Source of the DNA: UBA7662 sp036787895
GTDB taxonomy: Bacteria; Bacteroidota; Bacteroidia; UBA7662
Direction of reading: 5' to 3'
Assembly: GCA_036787895.1 (NCBI GenBank)
Contig: DAIQOK010000001.1
Span: forward strand, 248,001-312,000
Length of the DNA stretch: 64,000 bases
This document shows positions 58,003 through 64,000 of this stretch, piece by piece. Every line of letters begins with the position of its first letter. Position 1 is the first letter of the stretch. Made by a program: the position numbers and the translations under genes. Under the pieces are notes generated by a model. That model worked only from the letters and a program-made list of their open reading frames with translations. It was not told where the DNA came from and did no database searches.

Positions 58003-59906
58003 GTGGCGGATTTTTAATACAGGCCATAGTTTTTCTCACCGCAGCTGTCATTTGTGTGCCCCTGGCTAAGCGCATTGGCATGAGTTCGGTTTTAGGATAT
58101 CTGATTGCCGGTATACTCATTGGCCCCTATGTGCTGGGTTTTATTGGTACAGAAGGTGAAGACATTATGCACTTCGCCGAATTCGGGGTAGTGATGATGT
58201 TGTTTCTCATCGGTTTGGAGCTCGACCCTGCCCGCTTCTGGCGCATGCGAAGGCTGGTTCTTGGCATGGGGATCAGTCAACTTTTACTGACTACCTGCTT
58301 CGTATTTTTTCTTTTTTGGGTAACGGGCCTGAATTTGCAGGCATCGCTGGCCTTTGGTCTTGCCTTCAGCATGTCCTCAACAGCCATCGTTTTGCAAACA
58401 ATGAAGGAAAAAAACCTGCTTCACACTTCAGGCGGTCAATCGGCTTTTTCCACCCTGCTTTTTCAGGACATTGCAGTCATACCGATACTCGCTATCATTC
58501 CCATGCTGGCAACCAGTACCAATCAGTTAAGTGCCAATAACCACCAATTATTGCCGACCAATACACCTGCCTGGTTACATACCTTAGTGGTACTGGCAGC
58601 TATTGCACTGGTTATACTAATTGGTAAATACCTGGCAGTTCCGCTGCTGCGTCAAATTGCCAAAACCAGACTCAGAGAGCTTTTTACGGCCTCCGCCTTG
58701 CTTTTGGTGGTTAGCATTGCTTTATTAATGGAATTGGTGGGCTTAAGTCCGGCACTCGGAACCTTTCTTGCAGGCGTAGTTTTGGCCAACAGTGAATACC
58801 GCCATGAATTAGAAAGCGACCTGGAGCCTTTTAAAGGACTGTTGTTGGGATTATTTTTCCTTTCGGTAGGCGCTGCCATCGATTTGGGTCTTATTGGCCA
58901 ACAACCCGGCAATTTTTTATTCCTATTATTCAGCTTGTTGGGCATTAAAATTATGGTTTTGTGGGCAGTTGGTCAGATGTTCAAACTTCGAAACGACCAG
59001 AATATGCTTTATACGCTGTCGATGTCGCAGATTGGCGAATTCGCCTTTGTAATACTTGCATTTATGGCGCAACTCAAAATCATCGACAGCAATTGGTCTA
59101 GTCTTGGTATGGCACTTACTGCCATGAGTATGACCATAACGCCTGTATTGTTATTAATTAATGATAAGTGGTTTGCACCCCGACTGGACCGCGTTATCCC
59201 TGAAGAAAATCAGGATACCGAAATCGATGAAAAACATCCGGTTATTATTGCAGGTTTCGGTCATTTCGGCAGTACGCTAGGGCGTTTTTTGCGTGCCAAT
59301 GGTGTACAGGCGGTATATCTCGACCACGACTCCGACCAAGTGGCTTTGCTCCGTAAATTAGGTTTTAATGTGTTTTATGGCGACGCATCAAGACTTGATC
59401 TACTGGAAGCTGCAGGGGCAAAATCGGCACGTATTCTCATTTCTGCGCTTGATAGTCCGGCTGCCAATCAGCAGTTGGCGGAAACTGTGCACAAGCACTT
59501 TCCCCATTTGCGTTTGTTGGTGCGTGCTAAAAACCGATACGACGCTTACGAATTATTGGATTTAGGGGTAAAATCCATCTATCGTGAATCACTTGACACT
59601 TCTGTAAGGTTAGGGGTTGATGTGCTTACACTGTTAGGGCACCGGGCATACAGTGCCAAACGTAGTGGGCAGAACTTTATCCGCTACGATGAAGAAGCTA
59701 TGCTGGAATTGTATGAAAACCGACACGATACCCGACAGTATATCTCACGTGCCCGACAACAAATTGAGCTTCAGGAAAGGCTATTGCAAGCCGAGCGCTT
59801 CAACAAAACCGCTACCGGCGATCATGCCTGGGACAGCGAACCCATGCGTCAGGCGGCAGCCAAAAATCAAGCGCCAAGCGATGATGGCAGCCGTTCTTCA
59901 ACATAA
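57999..59906 (+). CDS. kefC: Kef-type K+/H+ antiporter (CPA2) with RCK domain
   Basis: 635 residues: about 12 membrane helices with LGYLIAGILIGPYVLGF, MLFLIGLELDPARFW, AFSMSSTAIVLQTM and LGTFLAGVVLANSEYRHELESD. After a linker the cytosolic TrkA-N/RCK domain begins with the nucleotide fold VIIAGFGHFGSTLGRFLRAN (near 411). The HALESDIEPFKG-like loop of glutathione-gated Kef proteins appears here as HELESDLEPFKG. Translationally coupled to the reductase gene. In E. coli, KefC is held shut by glutathione and opened by glutathione adducts; this organism appears to make bacillithiol. Confidence 0.92.
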   Translation: MSGGFLIQAIVFLTAAVICVPLAKRIGMSSVLGYLIAGILIGPYVLGFIGTEGEDIMHFAEFGVVMMLFLIGLELDPARFWRMRRLVLGMGISQLLLTTCFVFFLFWVTGLNLQASLAFGLAFSMSSTAIVLQTMKEKNLLHTSGGQSAFSTLLFQDIAVIPILAIIPMLATSTNQLSANNHQLLPTNTPAWLHTLVVLAAIALVILIGKYLAVPLLRQIAKTRLRELFTASALLLVVSIALLMELVGLSPALGTFLAGVVLANSEYRHELESDLEPFKGLLLGLFFLSVGAAIDLGLIGQQPGNFLFLLFSLLGIKIMVLWAVGQMFKLRNDQNMLYTLSMSQIGEFAFVILAFMAQLKIIDSNWSSLGMALTAMSMTITPVLLLINDKWFAPRLDRVIPEENQDTEIDEKHPVIIAGFGHFGSTLGRFLRANGVQAVYLDHDSDQVALLRKLGFNVFYGDASRLDLLEAAGAKSARILISALDSPAANQQLAETVHKHFPHLRLLVRAKNRYDAYELLDLGVKSIYRESLDTSVRLGVDVLTLLGHRAYSAKRSGQNFIRYDEEAMLELYENRHDTRQYISRARQQIELQERLLQAERFNKTATGDHAWDSEPMRQAAAKNQAPSDDGSRSST

Positions 59907-59925
59907 GTATTTCCTCCTATTCAGC

Positions 59926-59933
59926 TATATTTG
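59926..59933 (+). promoter_or_regulatory. Predicted -7 element of the pterin synthase gene
   Basis: TATATTTG, an exact TAnnTTTG match 18 nt upstream of the ATG at 59951, in the 44-nt gap after the kefC-like stop. Confidence 0.5.
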
Positions 59934-59950
59934 CAGCCGAAAAAGTCGGT

Positions 59951-60364
59951 ATGATCTACCTCACCCGTAAAGAACATTTTAACGCTGCCCACAAACTCTG
60001 GAACCCCAACTGGAGTGAGGCAAAAAACGTAGAAGTATTTGGCAAATGTGCGAATCACAACTGGCACGGCCATAATTTCGATTTGTATGTGACTGTAAAA
60101 GGTCGGCCCGATCCCGATACCGGCTTCATCATGGATCTCAAAAAAATGAGCACGCTTATTCGGGAGCACATCATCGATAAACTCGACCACCGTAATTTGA
60201 ATATGGATGTCGACTTCATGCAGGGTAAAATGGCCTCTACCGAAAACCTGGCCATGGCGATTTGGGAGCAACTTACGCCTCATCTAACGCAGCCTAATTG
60301 TCAGTTACATTGCATTAAACTCTACGAAACCGAAAGAAATTTCGTGGAATATTACGGCGAATAA
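59951..60364 (+). CDS. 6-pyruvoyl-tetrahydropterin synthase, PTPS type
   Basis: 137 residues, QueD/PTPS fold. Zinc would be bound by His14 (HFNAAHKL), His39 and His41 (NWHGHNF); Cys33 is the candidate catalytic Cys. The C-x5-HGH spacing (CANHNWHGH), DPDTGFIMDLKKM, LDHRNLNMDV and ASTENLAMAIWEQL follow the animal/biopterin PTPS pattern more than QueD, which has C-x3-HGH. The function could be tetrahydrobiopterin-like pterin synthesis instead of queuosine precursor synthesis. No queC/queE neighbours. Confidence 0.88.
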   Translation: MIYLTRKEHFNAAHKLWNPNWSEAKNVEVFGKCANHNWHGHNFDLYVTVKGRPDPDTGFIMDLKKMSTLIREHIIDKLDHRNLNMDVDFMQGKMASTENLAMAIWEQLTPHLTQPNCQLHCIKLYETERNFVEYYGE

Positions 60365-60453
60365 GGTTTATTCGACTGAAAATAGTTGCATTCATGTGCT
60401 TATTACAGCTGTTTTTTGCATATTCAACCTCTACCATTTCTTAAACCAAAGTA

Positions 60454-61347
60454 ATGAAAGCATACATTTTCCCAGGACAAGGTGCCCAGTTTACAGGCAT
60501 GGGTAAAGATTTATACGAATCTTCTGCTCAGGCAAAAAATCGATTCGAGCAAGCCAACGACATCTTAGGCTTCCGCATTACCGACATCATGTTCGAAGGC
60601 AGTGAAGACGAGCTCAAACAAACCAAGGTTACCCAACCGGCAATTTTCCTGCATTCAGTAATACTGGCAGAACTTTTAGGCGAAAGCTTTCAGGCAAATA
60701 TGGCTGCAGGACATTCTTTGGGTGAATTTTCTGCCCTGGTGGCCACCGGTTGCCTAAGTTTTGAAGATGGCTTAAGATTGGTATCGAAACGGGCCCTGGC
60801 CATGCAGGCCGCCTGTGAAAAGGAACCTTCAACCATGGCCGCTATTTTAGGGCTGGCCGACGATGTGGTTGAAAGGGTTTGTGCTGAAATTAAAGACGAA
60901 ATCGTGGTACCCGCCAACTACAATTGTCCGGGTCAACTGGTCATTTCCGGTTCAATCAAAGGCGTAGAACTGGCTTGTGAGCGCTTAAAAGCCGCAGGTG
61001 CGCTCAAAACTATTGTGCTTAATGTAGGTGGGGCTTTTCATTCCCCTTTGATGGAGCCCGCCCGTCAGGAACTGGAAGCTGCCATTCGTCAGACCACCTT
61101 CAAAACGCCATCTTGCCCTATATACCAGAACGTAGTGGCTCAAGGTGTGAGCGATCCTGAAGCCATACAACAGAACCTGATTAACCAGCTTACCGGTGCT
61201 GTTCGCTGGACTCAAAGTGTGCAGCAAATGCTGGCTGATGGCGCCAATCATTTCGTCGAAGTTGGTCCGGGTAAGGTATTGCAGGGACTGGTTAAAAAGG
61301 TCGATCGCCAGGTAGTGACAGAAAGTGCCGCTTATCCCGCTGTGTAA
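60454..61347 (+). CDS. fabD: Malonyl-CoA:ACP transacylase
   Basis: Loads malonyl groups onto acyl carrier protein for fatty-acid elongation. Opens AYIFPGQGAQFTGMGKDLYE. The nucleophile lies in AAGHSLGEFSALVATG (Ser near residue 89), with the partner Arg in LRLVSKRALAMQAAC and the His in VGGAFHSPLMEPARQ. NQLTGAVRWTQSVQQM and EVGPGKVLQGLVKK close it. 297 residues, standard length. It is convergent with prmC, overlapping by 16 bp, and its likely terminator lies inside the prmC coding region. Other fab genes are absent here. Confidence 0.96.
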   Translation: MKAYIFPGQGAQFTGMGKDLYESSAQAKNRFEQANDILGFRITDIMFEGSEDELKQTKVTQPAIFLHSVILAELLGESFQANMAAGHSLGEFSALVATGCLSFEDGLRLVSKRALAMQAACEKEPSTMAAILGLADDVVERVCAEIKDEIVVPANYNCPGQLVISGSIKGVELACERLKAAGALKTIVLNVGGAFHSPLMEPARQELEAAIRQTTFKTPSCPIYQNVVAQGVSDPEAIQQNLINQLTGAVRWTQSVQQMLADGANHFVEVGPGKVLQGLVKKVDRQVVTESAAYPAV

Positions 61348-62177
61348 GTAATCCGCAACATCCGTTCATGACCATTGAGGTCTTTTCTAATTACTTTTTT
61401 ACTTGAATTTACATCAAACAAAGCACTGGTTTCCAGTGCTTTGTTTTTATGAATTTCTACATATACTGCCCTCAGGTCAGCTTGTTGTTTGGCCAGCCGG
61501 GCCAGATTTTCGTAAAACACCAATGGGGTTTGGTCGGGCACAAAAAGGGCCAGATGTGGTTCAAAGGCGACGACCTGTTTTGTCATGGTGGCTGCTTCGC
61601 TATCGGGTATGTACGGCGGGTTACTGATAATCAAATCAAACTGACCCGCTAAGTCATCCTGGAGCATATCCAGTGCTAACCAGTTGATATCGACTTGATG
61701 CAAGGCAGCATTTTTTCGCGCTACAGCCAGAGCAGCTGCCGATATATCCGCACCAACAATCTCCCAATCTGGTCTGACTAATTTGAGGCAAATGGGCAAA
61801 ATACCACTACCCGTTCCCAAGTCAATAAGCCTGAAATTGGATTGATTTGGCCAATCCTCACAAATCCAGGCCAGTAATTCCTCTGTTTCCGGGCGTGGAA
61901 TCAACACATTTTCATCTACTAAAAATCGTTTTCCGGCAAACCAGGCCTCACCCAAGACATAATGAAGCGGTTTACCCTGTTTTAATGCGACCAAATCCGT
62001 TTTCAATTGTAGCTGCTGGTCTAGACTTATCTCCTCCTCTGCCTTCAACAGCCAATCGGTGCTCGCCCAGCCCAGTCGCGCTTCCAGCCACCATGACAGC
62101 AATGCTTTGACTTCTGCCGCCGTTGCAACACCAATGAGCTCCCGACTGAGCCAGCTGCGAACTTCTTTTCCATTCAT
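61332..62177 (-). CDS. prmC: Release factor glutamine methyltransferase
   Basis: Methylates the GGQ glutamine of release factors RF1/RF2. It has the PrmC N-terminal helical domain, then HYVLGEAWFAGKRFLVDENVLIPRPETEEL, the SAM motif LIDLGTGSGILPICLKL, and the catalytic NPPYIPDSEA (NPPY near residue 186). Length 281 is normal. Codons for NKALETSALF near the 3' end form a perfect 14-bp inverted repeat that probably serves as the fabD terminator. Divergent from ribD. Confidence 0.95.
   Translation of the reverse strand: MNGKEVRSWLSRELIGVATAAEVKALLSWWLEARLGWASTDWLLKAEEEISLDQQLQLKTDLVALKQGKPLHYVLGEAWFAGKRFLVDENVLIPRPETEELLAWICEDWPNQSNFRLIDLGTGSGILPICLKLVRPDWEIVGADISAAALAVARKNAALHQVDINWLALDMLQDDLAGQFDLIISNPPYIPDSEAATMTKQVVAFEPHLALFVPDQTPLVFYENLARLAKQQADLRAVYVEIHKNKALETSALFDVNSSKKVIRKDLNGHERMLRITYTAG
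61416..61448 (+). terminator. fabD terminator embedded in prmC codons
   Basis: AAACAAAGCACTGG pairs perfectly with CCAGTGCTTTGTTT across a TTT loop, and T residues extend to 61448. It is 69 nt past the fabD stop and lies wholly within the prmC coding sequence (minus strand), where no T run follows on the prmC transcript side. Confidence 0.75.
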
Positions 62178-62200
62178 GGCGTGAAGTTAAGTCAAGCCCC

Positions 62201-62208
62201 TATTTTTG
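62201..62208 (+). promoter_or_regulatory. Predicted -7 element of ribD
   Basis: TATTTTTG, an exact TAnnTTTG match ending 5 nt before the GTG start at 62213. The start of transcription would fall at or beside the start codon. Confidence 0.45.
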
Positions 62209-62212
62209 CGAC

Positions 62213-63247
62213 GTGCTACTGGACGAATTATTCATGCAGCGTGCCCTTGAGCTGGCACTATTGGGACAAGGTTATGTGGCCCCCAATCCCATGGTGGGCT
62301 GTGTAATCGTGCACGAAAACCGCATCATCGGCGAAGGCTGGCACCAGCAATACGGTGGCCCGCATGCAGAAGTTCATGCCATAAGCAGTGTGCAGCAAAA
62401 GGAGCTTTTACCGGAATCAACCGTTTATGTGACGCTGGAACCTTGTGCCCATTACGGCAAAACACCGCCATGCTGCGATTTATTGATAGCAAATAAGGTC
62501 AAACGTGTGGTGGTGGCTTGCGTCGACCCTTTTGAAGCGGTTGCAGGTCAAGGCATACAAAAAATACAGTCGGCCGGAATACAGCTCGATTTGGGCATGC
62601 TCGAAAAAGAAGCTCAATTTTTGAATCGTCGTTTTTTTGCCACTGTCAGACATAAACGCCCTTATGTTTTACTCAAATGGGCACAAACCAGCGATGGTTT
62701 TCTGGCGCGGGAGAATGGCGACAGCAAATGGATCAGTAACAGCCTGTCTCGCACCCTGGTGCACCAATACCGGCATGAGGAAGCAGCCATACTCGTTGGG
62801 GCCGGAACGGTTGCGGCCGATGACCCTGAACTGACCACCCGCTTTTATCCCGGTAACGACCCCTTACGCCTGGTGATTGAAAAACACCAGCTGCTAGGCC
62901 AAAATTACAAGCTGTTTGAAGATGGGAAAGCCACTTTGTTGTACAGCGCACTACGGCCAAATGGTGATAAAGTTCATCGCTATAATGATAATGACGACAA
63001 TTGGTTATCATATATACTTAGCAATCTTTTAGAAAGAAATATACAGTCGGTACTGGTTGAAGGCGGGGCGCAAACCTTGCAACATTTCCTGGACAAAGGT
63101 TTATGGGATGAGATTCGCTGTTTCGTTTCTCCCATGCAGTTTGGTAAAGGCCTGGCCGCACCAATTATGCCCATTGAAGTCGAATTTTCTTCCCAAAATA
63201 TCGGACAGGATAAACTACTTACAGCTTTTAATCCTGTTTTCCAATGA
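62213..63247 (+). CDS. ribD: Bifunctional riboflavin deaminase/reductase RibD
   Basis: Carries out two steps of riboflavin synthesis: deamination of the pyrimidine, then reduction of the ribosyl side chain. The deaminase domain has GYVAPNPMVGCVIV, HAEVHAI (zinc His and catalytic Glu, near residue 52) and PCAHYGKTPPCCD (zinc Cys pair). The reductase domain has YVLLKWAQTSDGFLA, AILVGAGTVAADDPELTTR and SVLVEGGAQTLQHFL. 344 residues. GTG 62213 is chosen because homologues carry a few residues before the FMQRALELA helix; ATG 62234 is the alternative. The EamA gene starts within the stop codon (ATGA). Confidence 0.93.
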   Translation: MLLDELFMQRALELALLGQGYVAPNPMVGCVIVHENRIIGEGWHQQYGGPHAEVHAISSVQQKELLPESTVYVTLEPCAHYGKTPPCCDLLIANKVKRVVVACVDPFEAVAGQGIQKIQSAGIQLDLGMLEKEAQFLNRRFFATVRHKRPYVLLKWAQTSDGFLARENGDSKWISNSLSRTLVHQYRHEEAAILVGAGTVAADDPELTTRFYPGNDPLRLVIEKHQLLGQNYKLFEDGKATLLYSALRPNGDKVHRYNDNDDNWLSYILSNLLERNIQSVLVEGGAQTLQHFLDKGLWDEIRCFVSPMQFGKGLAAPIMPIEVEFSSQNIGQDKLLTAFNPVFQ

Positions 63248-64000
63248 GTTGGTTTTGGATAAGCGTGGCTTGCTCGGCAGTCAATTTTGTTTATTTCAAG
63301 GCATTCGAGCGTTGGGGCATACAAACGTTTCAGGCAGTTGCATCTAATTATGTGATTTGTGTTCTCCTCGGGCTTTGGTTACTTCCTGGCGGACAAAAAT
63401 TGAGTCTGGATACCGCCTGGCTACCCTGGGCCAGCCTGATAGGAGCCTTTTACATCTTCATTTTTTGGCTGATTGGTCGGTCAACACAAAAAGTAGGTGT
63501 TGCCCCAACGGCCATTGCTGCCAAATTATCGATGGTGATACCGGTAACCGCAGCATTTCTTTTGTATGGCGACCCATTTACGATTACAGCTTTTAGTGCC
63601 CTCCTCCTGGCTGCTGCAGCCATTGGCCTGACGGCAAATAAAAACACCAAAACACAGCCGAAGAACCGCAACTGGCAATTACCGCTGATTATATTTATCA
63701 GTGCAGGTATAGCTGACCTATTACTCAAACATACCGAAATCAGTTTTTTACAAAGCGCTGATAATGCCCTCTTTCTCATTGTGTTGTTTGGTGCAGCCGG
63801 AATTATTGGTTGGCTGGCCATTTTAGTTGGCTGGTTGCAGGGAAGTTTGAAACTTAATTTGAAAAGCCTGAGTGCCGGTATACTATTAGGCTTGACCAAT
63901 TTTTTTTCGGTCTACGGTATATTATTCGCCTTAAAATCGCTTAAAGCCAGCGTTTTGTTCCCATTGAACAACTTGGCCATCATATTGATTTCATCGGCGT
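63244..64000 (+). CDS. EamA/DMT-family transporter (3' end cut by window)
   Basis: About 252 codons of an inner-membrane drug/metabolite-type transporter, starting MSWFWISVACSAVNFVYFKA. Hydrophobic helices follow, including the first EamA repeat (WASLIGAFYIFIFWLIG, APTAIAAKLSMVIPVTAAFL) and much of the second (AILVGWLQGSLK... LKASVLFPLNNLAIILISSA). The last two helices are probably missing. The start overlaps the ribD stop by 4 bp. Substrate unknown; coupling to ribD invites but does not prove a role with flavins or their precursors. Confidence 0.85.
   Translation, partial: MSWFWISVACSAVNFVYFKAFERWGIQTFQAVASNYVICVLLGLWLLPGGQKLSLDTAWLPWASLIGAFYIFIFWLIGRSTQKVGVAPTAIAAKLSMVIPVTAAFLLYGDPFTITAFSALLLAAAAIGLTANKNTKTQPKNRNWQLPLIIFISAGIADLLLKHTEISFLQSADNALFLIVLFGAAGIIGWLAILVGWLQGSLKLNLKSLSAGILLGLTNFFSVYGILFALKSLKASVLFPLNNLAIILISSA

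Overview
The window is chromosomal DNA from a Bacteroidota member, class not assigned. The clues are several independent lineage markers: two or three proteins with C-terminal type IX secretion (T9SS) sorting domains, many upstream elements of the Bacteroidetes form TAnnTTTG, a bacillithiol deacetylase (BshB1), DUF4294/DUF4296 proteins, an outer-membrane barrel and heptose synthesis typical of a Gram-negative envelope, and almost no Shine-Dalgarno sequences. Most of it is ordinary, tightly packed housekeeping DNA with many 1-4 bp start/stop overlaps. No rRNA, tRNA, CRISPR array, prophage or intact insertion sequence was seen.

Layout. 1-3.2 kb: fmt (cut by the window edge), an exo-muramidase gene (NamZ type) and a divergent FtsX/LolE-like permease whose 5' ends overlap. 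3.2-3.6 kb: a HigA-type antitoxin preceded by a decayed HigB-like tail. 3.7-9.5 kb: smc, a small membrane protein and an M1 aminopeptidase. 9.7-17.7 kb: arsM, two metallophosphoesterases, a non-canonical Nramp-family transporter behind bshB1, a DUF4294 protein, and purB followed by two uncharacterised genes. 17.7-21.1 kb: a secreted M43 metalloprotease with a T9SS tail, lysC and an SSAT-like acetyltransferase. 21.1-23.1 kb: the two subunits of a 3-oxoacid CoA-transferase, separated by a frameshifted GxxExxY gene between inverted repeats. 23.1-29.6 kb: mutS2 with a DUF4296 lipoprotein, a YggS-type PLP protein, an orphan hybrid histidine kinase and corA.

29.6-41.9 kb is the accessory cell-surface region: a 2044-residue beta-helix/lamin-tail protein with a T9SS tail, a 1287-residue secreted protein, two very small paralogous secreted peptides carrying a PIDGG-hydrophobic-basic C-terminus, and a BNR-like lipoprotein, separated by strong hairpin terminators.

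42-48 kb returns to housekeeping genes: a polyprenyl diphosphate synthase, RNase R, a double-ATPase peptide ABC protein and a PolB-like 3'-5' exonuclease. 48-57 kb holds a coiled-coil membrane protein, a large outer-membrane beta-barrel protein translationally coupled to an NtrY-like histidine kinase, and hldD. 57-64 kb holds a KefF/KefC potassium-efflux pair, a PTPS-type pterin synthase, fabD, prmC, ribD and a truncated EamA transporter.

The most noteworthy points are the PIDGG peptide pair next to a T9SS substrate, the kinase/outer-membrane barrel couple, the GxxExxY insertion that splits scoA from scoB, a predicted fabD terminator written into the prmC coding sequence, and the coexistence of bacillithiol synthesis with a Kef system that is glutathione-gated elsewhere.
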